A stretch of DNA of 64,000 nt from CAXXOK01 sp035353615 (GTDB lineage: Bacteria; Bacillota; Clostridia; Christensenellales; Aristaeellaceae). The DNA lies in contig DAOPZY010000011.1 of the NCBI GenBank assembly GCA_035353615.1, positions 1 through 64,000 of the forward strand. Reading direction: 5' to 3'. Below the pieces are notes generated by a model, which saw only the letters and a list, made by a program, of their open reading frames with translations, was not told the DNA's origin and did no database searches. The position numbers and the translations under genes are program-made. Below are positions 1 to 8,231 of the stretch, piece after piece (within the stretch, counting starts at the first letter, position 1; the number at the start of each line of letters is the position of its first letter).

Positions 1-361
1 TTCCGATCAGCAGGCCTTACCATTTTTTTGATAGTACGTCCTGCAGCATGATCTTGTCTAGGCTCAGATCCGCCACCAGTTTCTTGAGCTTGCTGTTTTC
101 TTCCTCCAACTGCTTGAGCCGCTTGAGGTCGCTTGGCAGCATACCCGCATACTTACTGCGCCAGCGGTAGAAAGTCTGCTCTGCGATCCCCAGCTTGCGG
201 CAGATCTCAGGCACTGTTGTGCCCAGTTCTGCCTGCTTGAGCGCGTAGGCAATCTGCTCCTCCGTGTATCGGCCTTTCTTCATTTTTCACCCATCCCCTT
301 ACTTCTTTTGGTAGTCTATTTCTCTCTTTATCTTTGGACTACCTTTTTCGGGGGCAGGTCA
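1..361 (-). mobile_element. Partial IS3-family insertion sequence (left end with orfA)
   Basis: Reading leftward from 361, the sequence begins TGACCTGCCCCCGAAAAAGG, which has the look of an IS3-family terminal inverted repeat, and is followed about 80 bases later by an orfA-type gene at 283-17. orfB and the other terminus lie beyond the window start, so neither the full element nor its target duplication can be seen. The boundary at 361 is placed where the reading frame of the neighbouring interrupted gene (362-669) stops on the TGA of the IS end itself. Family assignment is from the OrfA protein; the exact end is inferred. Confidence 0.75.
17..283 (-). CDS. IS3-family transposase OrfA
   Basis: The 88-residue protein has the IS3/IS911 OrfA layout: an N-terminal helix-turn-helix (KKGRYTEEQIAYALKQAELG, then EICRKLGIAEQTFYRWRSKYAG) that recognises the IS ends, followed by a leucine-zipper-like helix (LKRLKQLEEENSKLKKLVADLSLDKIMLQDVL) for dimerisation. 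Family knowledge: OrfA is normally joined to the DDE integrase OrfB by programmed frameshifting; OrfB would lie beyond position 1. A GGGATGGG ribosome binding site precedes the ATG. The ORF itself is intact. Confidence 0.9.
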   Translation of the reverse strand: MKKGRYTEEQIAYALKQAELGTTVPEICRKLGIAEQTFYRWRSKYAGMLPSDLKRLKQLEEENSKLKKLVADLSLDKIMLQDVLSKKW

Positions 362-669
362 ATTTTTTTGCACCCAGCTCAGGAAATCCCACATCAGCAT
401 AACCTGCCTCTCCCGATCCTTGATACGCTTCTTGTATTGCTTTTTGTAGTCGGCGGTAAGCGTGGAATCAAGTGGAATTATGCCTTCCCCTCGACTATCT
501 CTTTCAAAAATTCCCGGCGACCATAGAAACAAAATTTCCTTTTATACATGCCGATCCATGACTTGATGGTTTGCACTGGCACCAATAGTCGTTGGTTAAT
601 ATCTTTCAGCCTCAGCTTCTCCTCAAAGTACATCACTATAGCCTGCTCCCGAGCAATATGTTCGTGCAT
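362..669 (-). pseudogene. HTH (OrfA-like) gene, frameshifted and interrupted by the IS3 element
   Basis: An ATG at 669 with GGGGTG seven bases upstream opens a 63-codon frame (stop at 478) carrying an HTH-like segment (REQAIVMYFEEKLRLKDINQ, then VPVQTIKSWIGMYKRKF). After a frame change near 480 a second frame continues with a charged helix (DYKKQYKKRIKDRERQVMLM, then WDFLSWVQKN) and stops exactly on the TGA that begins the IS3 end at 361. HTH followed by a coiled helix is the OrfA layout of IS3-type elements, so this is probably an older transposase remnant split by a newer insertion. It could instead be another small HTH protein. The frameshift and the IS boundary are seen; the family is inferred. 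Confidence 0.5.
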
Positions 670-802
670 GAAAACACCCCATGCAAATCTATTTATCATG
701 CAAAGGGTGCTGTTTTCCTGCCTGATTTCAGGGGCTCGTTCAGCTGCCTCCGGGGTGTCCATTTATGTACTTCTATCTGAGCCATAGATTTCATCAATGT
801 TA

Positions 803-830
803 TTGACAATGAATGGGAACAGAGTATCAT
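803..830 (+). promoter_or_regulatory. Promoter for the AT-rich exported-protein gene
   Basis: TTGACA at 803-808 and TATCAT at 825-830 with a 16-base spacer, placed about 35 bases upstream of the ATG at 864. Assigned by sigma-70/SigA consensus only. Confidence 0.5.
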
Positions 831-863
831 TATAGAAATGGCTATTTCATGAGGAGGAGCTAT

Positions 864-2372
864 ATGAGAAAACGTGTCAAGCTGATATTGATATTTTTCG
901 GCCTTGTTCTAGTTTGTTTGATGCAGTTTATATTTTATAGTACAATATCGCTCGCGCAAGAAAGCATAGGCTATTCTCAAAGTAATCTCAATCAGTACAT
1001 AAACGACCCTGCTGTGGACATTGAAACACTACCTCTTAACGCTATTAAAAATCGTGTCGAGAAATATCGGGATTCGCTGTTTGTAGATTATAGGAGAGAA
1101 CTCGTTGCATATGGTTGTATGGATGAGGCCACAATAGATTTTTGCGCAAAGGTGCTTTATGCTCTTGACAATGATTCCTTTGTATCACAAACTGCTTCAA
1201 GAAACGGCAATCCAAGATTAAAGGATTGTGTGACACACGAACAGATTTTAATGTACTCGGTTACGAAACATGAACTAGATGTTATTGTTAATAAAGACAA
1301 CAATCCTAGGATACTATTGCTGAATACAACGCCAGAAGTTGATCAAGGTATTAAAGATGCGATCAATTGGTTTATCAATAATGGTGCGCCAGATATTCTT
1401 GAAAGCATGTATTACAATGGCTTATGCATAATTATGCCCATATATGATCCTCACCACGGCTTTTTCTTGTTTGAAAACGGAGTGATAACTCCGGAAATAT
1501 ATAAGAATGCAAATCGAGAACTCTTGCCATATAGAAAAGACGGAGGTTTGTGTCAAAATTTCATTAGGGGTTTCCTTATTGAACCCTACGGAATTGCACA
1601 CGACCAAATACAACAAGCGCTTTCACTTCCCATTCTTGGACTTGAACAGAACCTGAATGTTGAAATCGTAAAAGGTTACTTAGGTTCATATACTGCCTAC
1701 CAACTGTTAATGAATAATCATGATGTAACCTATGCTATCCTTGCTGATCCTCTTGAAGGAGAATCCTTCATGGAGTCATATGCAAGGGGAGAGATATTGA
1801 ATACGGAGACATTTTCAGATAAACAGTTCAAACTGGCAGAACTTTTCATGAAAGCGAATTTGATCGACCCCATTGGCTTCGACAACTGGACAACCATGGA
1901 GGAATATAATAAACTTAACGAATACTATCATATTGAACTTGAATGGCTCCAGTATCCTACGGATTTATGTTATTGTCAAAGTGACTTCTTCTTTTGTGCG
2001 AAACTGCTTTCGGCCATTGACAACGCTTTTTCTTACTCCCGAGTACCAAGCAATACAGCGTTCCAAGCTGCTGATTATTTTGATCGAAATAGCATTGTTG
2101 ATTATTTTCACAATGGGAAAGGTCTTAATATTATTTATAATCCTGCTAAACGAGCTGGGTTGAAGCTAGGGCTAGTAAATCAACAACCCGTGATTTGCAT
2201 TTCACATTGCACGTCAAATCTTGAGAAGCAATTTCGTACTACGCTGAAAAACATCTCCAAGGAGCACCCAAATATTTGGTCAGTCCTTGTTAAAAAGGTT
2301 TGGTTCTGTTTATGCAAAATCAAGAATTTTCTGGAGATCAGCCCGGCTTTATTTATGATAATGGTCTATTAG
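864..2372 (+). CDS. Exported or membrane-anchored protein of unknown function, internally duplicated, 3' end frameshifted
   Basis: The ATG at 864 follows a strong GAGGAGGAGC site, better than the upstream start at 813. Residues 1-30 form a Lys/Arg start and one hydrophobic segment (ILIFFGLVLVCLMQFIFYST), so the protein is exported or anchored. I do not recognise the family. Two copies of a domain are visible: 'FCAKVLYALDN' near residue 90 matches 'FCAKLLSAIDN' near 380, and 'PRILLLNTTPEVDQGIKDAI' near 155 matches 'PVICISHCTSNLEKQFRTTL' near 435. The second copy runs out of frame after the A5 run at 2292-2296; adding one A restores the missing end of the repeat and extends the gene to 2467. 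The gene is clearly AT-richer than most of the window and sits among mobile-element remnants, suggesting transfer. Confidence 0.75.
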   Translation: MRKRVKLILIFFGLVLVCLMQFIFYSTISLAQESIGYSQSNLNQYINDPAVDIETLPLNAIKNRVEKYRDSLFVDYRRELVAYGCMDEATIDFCAKVLYALDNDSFVSQTASRNGNPRLKDCVTHEQILMYSVTKHELDVIVNKDNNPRILLLNTTPEVDQGIKDAINWFINNGAPDILESMYYNGLCIIMPIYDPHHGFFLFENGVITPEIYKNANRELLPYRKDGGLCQNFIRGFLIEPYGIAHDQIQQALSLPILGLEQNLNVEIVKGYLGSYTAYQLLMNNHDVTYAILADPLEGESFMESYARGEILNTETFSDKQFKLAELFMKANLIDPIGFDNWTTMEEYNKLNEYYHIELEWLQYPTDLCYCQSDFFFCAKLLSAIDNAFSYSRVPSNTAFQAADYFDRNSIVDYFHNGKGLNIIYNPAKRAGLKLGLVNQQPVICISHCTSNLEKQFRTTLKNISKEHPNIWSVLVKKVWFCLCKIKNFLEISPALFMIMVY

Positions 2373-2467
2373 TATACGATTGTAATAAAATGCAGGAAAA
2401 GGAGTTGGGCCGAAAAAACATACAGAGTGCACTATATGATGAATTATGTAAGATTGCTGGATTCTGA
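2297..2467 (+). pseudogene. Out-of-frame C-terminal tail of the AT-rich exported protein
   Basis: Read in the frame that one extra base in the A run at 2292-2296 would give, codons run from GLVLFMQNQEFSGDQPGFIY through DNGLLVYDC to a TGA at 2465-2467. This aligns with 'GLCIIMPIYDPHHGFFLFEN' in the first copy of the internal duplication, so it is the genuine end of the protein. Either the gene is inactivated by a one-base deletion, or the run is a sequencing error. Confidence 0.7.
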
Positions 2468-2539
2468 GCTGTATGGGTCGGGGATGCGGACGAAAAGTGG
2501 ATGAGCCCCAAGCTTTTCGTCCGCACCCCCGTCTCGATT

Positions 2540-2918
2540 GAAATGCATCTATTCTCAAAACGCATTTGTACGAAGTAACCACATCTTTGAAACCCGAGTA
2601 TTCCCGCACATTCTCCCCACCCCTAAACTCAAATTCAATACTGCCATCTCTCCCAATAACCCCCCTCACTACCAGCAGACGCCAAAGCTGCTCATCCCAA
2701 GCGTCAAGAACGAGCGGGCTAGTCGCAAGCGCGTCGATGAACCCCCGCAACTCCCGTTCGCGATTCACCTTGTCCGCATGCTCGGCGTTCAGCTTCTCAA
2801 GCCGTGAATTTGCCTTCTGATGCCTGTTAACCAAGCTATCGTATGGTGACTTGAACTTGATATGCAATGAACATTGGACTAGCTCCACTCCTACACGATT
2901 CACCGTTTCAGAGTGCAC
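2540..2918 (-). pseudogene. Remnant of a large serine recombinase (C-terminal part)
   Basis: Within the leftward frame 2918-2349, the stretch from about 2855 to 2590 reads as the C-terminal coiled-coil and end domain of TnpX/phiC31-type recombinases: 'SRLEKLNAEHADKVNRE', then 'FIDALATSPLVLDAWDEQLW', then 'VIGRDGSIEFEFRGGENV'. The N-terminal resolvase catalytic domain and the zinc ribbon are absent, and the last 50 codons no longer resemble the family. It is therefore a decayed fragment, probably marking the edge of a former conjugative or mobilisable element. Confidence 0.7.
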
Positions 2919-2959
2919 CCACCCCCGATTGTATCAACAATATCAGCATTTTCCACTTG

Positions 2960-3000
2960 AACACGCTGAAACCAGACGGTTTCAGCGTGTTTCTTTTATT
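2960..3000 (+). terminator. Intrinsic terminator
   Basis: Perfect 14-bp stem (AACACGCTGAAACC at 2960-2973 with its complement at 2978-2992), short loop, then TTCTTTTATTTT on the + strand. Confidence 0.75.
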
Positions 3001-3350
3001 TTACCGCACTCCCCCACCCCGCAATATCCGTCCAACCGAACCTTGCGTTGATGCTTGTTATTAAATCCAGCAAAGGTATGGGGTTTCGTTTCCCATTTGT
3101 ACATCTCGCCTGTTGCGTTCTTCATCCCGTCTCAAACGCCCTGTTTGCAATCCCGGTCTATGGCCGGATGCCATGCAGGCGTCGCCCTGGCGCAAAACAT
3201 GGAACCTTGCTGTATCCGTACGTTCGTTGCGGCTCCAAAACGGTTATCGATCATCGCGCTGTTTGAAACCGCATCAAGGATTCTGTCATCTTTGAAAGCT
3301 TCTTGCCTTCAATGGCTTGTTCTTTCTGTCAGGCGGCAGAGGCTGCGTTG
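3001..3350. other. Intergenic region without a recognisable gene
   Basis: Several short open frames occur here, but none shows a recognisable motif or a good ribosome binding site. It lies between the terminator and the convergent end of the 4Fe-4S membrane protein gene. Nothing else was seen. Confidence 0.5.
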
Positions 3351-4415
3351 TCAACGGCGGTTGATCCTGTCCAGCAATTGGGTTGTGTACAGAAGCGTTT
3401 TCGTTGGGCAGGTATCCACACAGTGCCCACAACCAACACAGAGGCTGTGACGCACAGGCTCCTTTTTTTCGGCATAATTCCTGACGTCAATCGACATGGG
3501 ACAAATCGCGGTACACCGGCCGCATTGGATACATTGGGCGAGGTCGGTCTGAATACGTTGTCCGCCGATTTTCGCAAGCACGGATAAAACCGTACCCAAT
3601 GGGCAGTAGTAACAGTAGCCTCTCCCAGAAAACGCTACCCAGAAAAAAATCGCCATTAAAAGGTCTCCCGTGAGGTACATATAGGTTTCGGCTTTTGCCA
3701 ATGCGGCTCGCAGCGCTGTGGGTGTTATGCCCAGCAATGAGGCCGTCCACCAAGCTGAAAAGAAGCAAGCGGTAACAAAAAATACCCATCTTGCTGCTCT
3801 CAGTATGGATTTCTGTCGTTTGCTGGGTTTATGTGCGACGCCCAACAGGGGCATCGCAGGCTCAAACACTTCAGCCGCAAAGCCATTAAACAGGCAAAGC
3901 ATCGAGCACTGCAAACGACGGCCAAACAATGCTGTACCCGTAAAAATGAAAACCGTTGCGATTCCGTAAAAAATGAGCACGCCAACAACTCCGGCCGGCC
4001 CCCACAAGGGAGCACGGCTTGTGTAGAATGCAGAGGTGCTGTCCAGAAGTTGCAGCGGCGTTGTGGTCCAAGGCAGCGGCATCGTAAAGAAGTACCACTC
4101 GCTGTTGCCGGTGGTCAGGGGCAGGACGATGTGCACCAAAAGGGCTGAAACGATGAATCCGACCATGTTTCGGACTCGAAGCGTCGTCCGGCCTGTGCTT
4201 TTCACAATCTTGATCGTCAGGATACTGGCGACGATGATAAAGCCTGTCTTAATACCGTTTTCGTAAAATTGCCAAAACCAGGTCAGAAACCTTGCCGTAG
4301 CCGCGTCCGCGCGAGGCGCATACCCATAGTTCAGGCCCGCGATGATGACGCATAGGATAATGTAGGTCCACAGGATCACTTTTAGACCCTTCCCATAGAT
4401 AGCTTTGGTTTTCAT
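3351..4415 (-). CDS. Membrane-bound 4Fe-4S ferredoxin-type protein (NapH/NosR/CcoG-like)
   Basis: A 354-residue protein with several membrane segments (e.g. residues 12-30, 58-75, 85-102, 140-160) and a C-terminal ferredoxin domain with two CxxCxxCxxxCP motifs (CIQCGRCTAICP and CVGCGHCVDTCP), which should bind two 4Fe-4S clusters. The extra motifs 'LFGRRLQCSMLCLFNG' and 'SGRGYCYYCPLG' are typical of NapH/CcoG membrane electron-transfer proteins. It probably passes electrons between a quinone or ferredoxin pool and an enzyme. It is divergent from the carotenoid-type desaturases and may supply or remove their electrons; that partnership is inferred from position only. Confidence 0.8.
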   Translation of the reverse strand: MKTKAIYGKGLKVILWTYIILCVIIAGLNYGYAPRADAATARFLTWFWQFYENGIKTGFIIVASILTIKIVKSTGRTTLRVRNMVGFIVSALLVHIVLPLTTGNSEWYFFTMPLPWTTTPLQLLDSTSAFYTSRAPLWGPAGVVGVLIFYGIATVFIFTGTALFGRRLQCSMLCLFNGFAAEVFEPAMPLLGVAHKPSKRQKSILRAARWVFFVTACFFSAWWTASLLGITPTALRAALAKAETYMYLTGDLLMAIFFWVAFSGRGYCYYCPLGTVLSVLAKIGGQRIQTDLAQCIQCGRCTAICPMSIDVRNYAEKKEPVRHSLCVGCGHCVDTCPTKTLLYTTQLLDRINRR

Positions 4416-4454
4416 AATATCGCTCCGCTATTCAGTTGTTGATTCGTCAAAGTC

Positions 4455-4484
4455 ATTATACCATAACGCCGCAGAGACGGTGAA
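4455..4484 (-). promoter_or_regulatory. Promoter of the 4Fe-4S membrane protein gene
   Basis: On the minus strand TTCACC (4484-4479) and TATAAT (4460-4455) are 18 bases apart, about 40 bases upstream of the ATG at 4415. The long spacer would suit an activator that binds inside it, but no clear dyad is present. Confidence 0.55.
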
Positions 4485-4800
4485 TCCTCCGTGAAACAAA
4501 GCGTTCAGCGCTGTGTTCTCTGTGTGCGGATGTTGACGTAACCGACTTAAAACAGGAGGATGGATCCCTTGAAAGGAATTTTCCCTTCGAGCTCGAATAT
4601 TGACCGGAGGTATTTCCATCGATAAAGTAACAGAATGCCGCACGGTACCGGAAGGTTCAAAGCGTCCTGCTCAGTTGTGTCCGGTTCTGCGTATTCAAAT
4701 GCGGACAAGATCACTACATCTGAATACAAAAGTGAAGGTGGTTCAATTGCGTTATCAAAAGGATCAGGATGCCGACAGTTCGAAATTACAATTGCAGGAT

Positions 4801-6639
4801 ATGCAGTATGATGCGTTGATTATTGGCGCCGGGTTATCCGGGCTGACCGCGGCAAGCCTGTTGGCAAAACGCGGGCTGCATGTAGGCGTTCTGGAGCACG
4901 GGGATACGCCCGGCGGTTCTTGCGGTATTTTCAAACGGCAAGGTGCGACCTTCGATCAGGGTTCATCCATGTTATACGGATTTGGCGAGCAGGGCTTTAA
5001 CGCGCACCGATTCGTGATGAACTGCCTGGAGGAACCCATTGATGTAATTCGGCATGAAACGCTTTATACGGTTCATTATCAAGGCAGAGCGATCCGCTTC
5101 TGGCCTGATGTGAACCGGTTTGTTGAGGAGCTTTCCGAAGTTTTCCCAACCGAACGCGTGGCAATACGCCGTTTCTATACGGATATGGGGAAATTATACC
5201 AACACGTGATGGCTGAAACCCCCAACTATACCTCGCCCGACGAAACAGACCCCATCGCGGGGGGAAAAGGGTTTATACGTCATCCGCTGAGTTATCTGCG
5301 ATTTCTCAGCTATCTGAACATCAGTGCGCATCGGCTGCTTGCGCGCTATTTTCACAACCCGGAGATTTTTCATTTTTTTGACAAGCTGACTTCCACCTAC
5401 TGTTACGCGACCGTTCAGGAAGCCCCCGCCATACTGGCGGCCGTCATGTTTGTGGACAACCATGTTGGCGGCAGCTACTACCCAGCGGGTTCAACGCTCT
5501 TTTTACCGGGTAAGTTAGAAAAAGTGATTGAGGAGCATGGAGGTGAAATCCGCTATGGTTGCACTGTAAAAGAAATCCTTTTTGAGCATGGAAAAGCGAT
5601 CAGCGTCTGCGCGCAGGATGGATCCATTTACCGTGCGCAGGATGTGGTGTACTCCGGTACGGTATGGAATTTATACGGCTCGCTGATTCCCGTTCACGAA
5701 ACATCCGAAGCTCGCCGACATTGGGCGCAGTCCCAAAAGCCCACCTACCCAAGCGTTGTTCTGTACGCGTTGGTGGATCGTGATCGGATCCCGTCGGATA
5801 CGCAACCGGTGGAGATGCTCGTGGGCAATCCAGCTTCGATTGACGAGAGCGAGGTGACCGCGTATATTCCCAGTTTGGACGATCCGTCCATCTGTGCGGC
5901 TGACGAGCATGTGATTGAAGCGATTGGCCCCAGTTTCGGAATCTGGGAAAACCTGACCGGGGAAGCCTATCATCAACGCAAAACTGAGGAACGCGACCGT
6001 CTGTTGGCAATTCTCGCCCGAAGATTTCCCGGTATTGAAAACCATGCGCGCTACACAGAGGTTGCCACACCGCGCACCATTGAGCGTTACTGCCTCAAAA
6101 ACGGCGGCGCGGTGGCAGGCCCCAAACAGATGCTGGGCCAGCACATGTTCAAACGCTTACATATTCGCACACAATGCCGTAACCTCTACTGTTGCGGCGA
6201 GTCAACCGTGATGGGTACGGGCACGCCGACTGTGACCACCTCCGGCTTGAGCGCCGCCAACGCCGTGCTCAAAAGCCACGGACTTCAACCGTTCACTTAT
6301 CAACCAAGTCAAAAAAACTATGTGCGGGTTCTCGCGCCCAATCCAAAGCCGGAAGATGTGTACCCGCAGCTGGAACCGATGCTTCGCGCCCTGATGGATC
6401 AGGCCAACGCGTGCCAATTTTGCGAAAAACCGCGCTGCCTCGACCGTAAGGTTTTGGATGTTCCCGCCATCCTGCGGCGGGTTGCGGTTGGTAATGTTGC
6501 GGGTGCGAAAAGGGTCATGGGCAGCCTTCCGGATCACGCGCTTTTAGAGAGCGCCGAATCCCGTTGCATCGAGAATACCCGGATCAACAAGCCGGTGCCC
6601 ATTCGTCAAATATTACAGCAGTTATCGCAGATGGAGTAG
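4801..6639 (+). CDS. CrtI/CrtN-type FAD-dependent desaturase/oxidase with a degenerate Fe-S-type C-terminal domain
   Basis: The N-terminus carries the FAD dinucleotide-binding motif 'DALIIGAGLSGLTAASLLAK' followed by 'LEHGDTPGG', and the body follows phytoene/diapophytoene desaturases and CrtISO. The C-terminal motif 'YCCGESTVMGTGTPTVTTSG' is the second FAD contact. Such enzymes desaturate or isomerise C30/C40 carotenes at the membrane. About 80 extra residues follow (from 'QANACQFCEKPRC' through 'DVPAILRRVAVGNVAGAKRV'), resembling the Fer4_20 domain of GltD-type proteins but lacking the fourth cysteine of the first motif. The start is uncertain: ATG 4801 has a weak site, while an in-frame TTG at 4747 lies five bases after GAAGGTGG. 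The next gene starts six bases after the stop. Substrate not determinable. Confidence 0.8.
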   Translation: MQYDALIIGAGLSGLTAASLLAKRGLHVGVLEHGDTPGGSCGIFKRQGATFDQGSSMLYGFGEQGFNAHRFVMNCLEEPIDVIRHETLYTVHYQGRAIRFWPDVNRFVEELSEVFPTERVAIRRFYTDMGKLYQHVMAETPNYTSPDETDPIAGGKGFIRHPLSYLRFLSYLNISAHRLLARYFHNPEIFHFFDKLTSTYCYATVQEAPAILAAVMFVDNHVGGSYYPAGSTLFLPGKLEKVIEEHGGEIRYGCTVKEILFEHGKAISVCAQDGSIYRAQDVVYSGTVWNLYGSLIPVHETSEARRHWAQSQKPTYPSVVLYALVDRDRIPSDTQPVEMLVGNPASIDESEVTAYIPSLDDPSICAADEHVIEAIGPSFGIWENLTGEAYHQRKTEERDRLLAILARRFPGIENHARYTEVATPRTIERYCLKNGGAVAGPKQMLGQHMFKRLHIRTQCRNLYCCGESTVMGTGTPTVTTSGLSAANAVLKSHGLQPFTYQPSQKNYVRVLAPNPKPEDVYPQLEPMLRALMDQANACQFCEKPRCLDRKVLDVPAILRRVAVGNVAGAKRVMGSLPDHALLESAESRCIENTRINKPVPIRQILQQLSQME

Positions 6640-6644
6640 CTATC

Positions 6645-8231
6645 ATGGTTGAGATGACGGATATTCTTGTGGTTGGCGCCGGTATGGCGGGATTAACCGC
6701 CGCAGCCTATGCGGCCAAGGCGGGGCGCGCCGTGACGGTTTGCGAGCGCGCCGAAAAGGTTGGCGGACTTGTGACTGATTTTTCCGAGCAGGGCTTTCAC
6801 TTTGACGCCGGGCTGCGTGCCGTGGAAAACTCCGGCGTCGTTCAGCCCATGCTACGTGATCTCGGGCTCCAAGTTGCCTTTTTACCCAACCCTGTGACCA
6901 TTCGTGTGCAAGACCGGCAACTGCGGCTGGATCGTGATGGTCTTGCGGAATATGGCGCGCTGCTTACGGGGTTGTTTCCCCATAACGCATCGGACATCCG
7001 CGCGATTGTGCGGGAAATCGAACGCGTAATGGCGATCATGGATGTTTTATACGGCATCGACAACCCGCTTTTCTTAGATATAAAGAACGACCCCGCTTAT
7101 CTGATCCATACCCTTCTGCCCTGGCTGCTTCGGTACAGGCGTAACATGCGCAAGGTTGAAAAGCTGCAGCAACCCATCGAAACCTACTTAGCCCGTTTCA
7201 CCAGCAATCAAGCCTTGATCGACACCATTGCCCAGCATTTTTTCCGAAACACGCCCAGTTTTTTTGCGCTGAGCTACTTCGGCCTGTATCAGGATTACCA
7301 GTACCCACAGGGCGGTACGGGCGCGCTGCCGATCGCGATGGCGGAATTCATACGGGCAAACCATGGCAAAGTTCTCTGCAATACGGGTATCGTGAAGATT
7401 GATCCCGTTGCAAGGGTTGCCGCAACCGAAGCGGGGAACGCGCTTCATTATCAGGCAATGGTGTGGGCCTGCGATCATAAGGCCTTGCATAAAGCGGTTG
7501 CGGAGGATTCCTTCCGGTCGAAATCATGGTCGGACCAAGCAGAAAGGATCGCGCATGCACGCGGGGGTGATTCCGTGCTCACGGTGTTTCTCGCGTTGGA
7601 TCTGCCTCCGGCGGAAGTGGAGCGGGCGTTTGGAGCGCATTGTTTCTATACGCCCAGCACGGAGGGTCTTTCCAGCCTCGGGTTAAATCGTTGGCAGGAG
7701 GCCGCTGACACGACGGAGCGCCTCGAGGCAATGACGGCATGGGTGATCCGCTATCTGACCCTTACGACGTTTGAAATCTCCTGCCCGGTTTTACGGGACA
7801 GCACACTGGCTCCACAAAACCAGTGCGGCCTGATTGTGAGTACATTGTTCAGCTATGACCTGACCCTCGCGTTCGGGCAGCGCGGTGGGTCGGAAGCTTT
7901 GAAAAGCTTATGCGTTGAGACGATAACGGACTTGTTAGCGGCAGCAATGCCCGCAGTTCGCGGCAAGGTGCTGTATGCTTCCTGCGCAACGCCGCTGACG
8001 TTGGAGAAATATACGGGAAACACGGATGGCGCGATTACAGGTTGGGCGTTTACCGGCACTATTCCCGCCGAAGCTCGGTTTGCCAAGATTGCTCATTCTG
8101 TGCGAACCCCTCTGCCTCATGTGTATCAGGCGGGCCAATGGTCGTTCAGTCCCTCCGGCTTGCCGGTTTCAATCATTACTGGCAAGCTGGCTGCGGATGC
8201 GGCGCTGAAAAGCCTGGGAAGAAAAAAATGA
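6645..8231 (+). CDS. CrtI/CrtN-type carotenoid desaturase (FAD-dependent)
   Basis: A 528-residue amine-oxidase/phytoene-desaturase fold protein. The FAD motif is 'DILVVGAGMAGLTAAAYAAK' with 'CERAEKVGG', and the C-terminal 'PHVYQAGQWSFSPSGLPVSI' closes the cofactor site. The ATG at 6645 is preceded by GGAG at a spacing of eight. It is a distant paralogue of the preceding gene, as CrtN and CrtP are in the staphyloxanthin pathway, and it overlaps the following glycosyltransferase by ATGA, so the four genes from 4801 to 9827 form one operon. It likely performs desaturation or terminal oxidation of a C30 carotene; which step cannot be told from sequence alone. Confidence 0.8.
   Translation: MVEMTDILVVGAGMAGLTAAAYAAKAGRAVTVCERAEKVGGLVTDFSEQGFHFDAGLRAVENSGVVQPMLRDLGLQVAFLPNPVTIRVQDRQLRLDRDGLAEYGALLTGLFPHNASDIRAIVREIERVMAIMDVLYGIDNPLFLDIKNDPAYLIHTLLPWLLRYRRNMRKVEKLQQPIETYLARFTSNQALIDTIAQHFFRNTPSFFALSYFGLYQDYQYPQGGTGALPIAMAEFIRANHGKVLCNTGIVKIDPVARVAATEAGNALHYQAMVWACDHKALHKAVAEDSFRSKSWSDQAERIAHARGGDSVLTVFLALDLPPAEVERAFGAHCFYTPSTEGLSSLGLNRWQEAADTTERLEAMTAWVIRYLTLTTFEISCPVLRDSTLAPQNQCGLIVSTLFSYDLTLAFGQRGGSEALKSLCVETITDLLAAAMPAVRGKVLYASCATPLTLEKYTGNTDGAITGWAFTGTIPAEARFAKIAHSVRTPLPHVYQAGQWSFSPSGLPVSIITGKLAADAALKSLGRKK

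Noticed and set aside
4461..4484. 11-mer CCATAACGCCG shared between the 4.46 kb promoter and 12.06 kb, suggesting a common regulator site
   Set aside because: Beyond the 11 bases the similarity is weak and gapped, and there is no dyad; chance or distant common origin cannot be separated.
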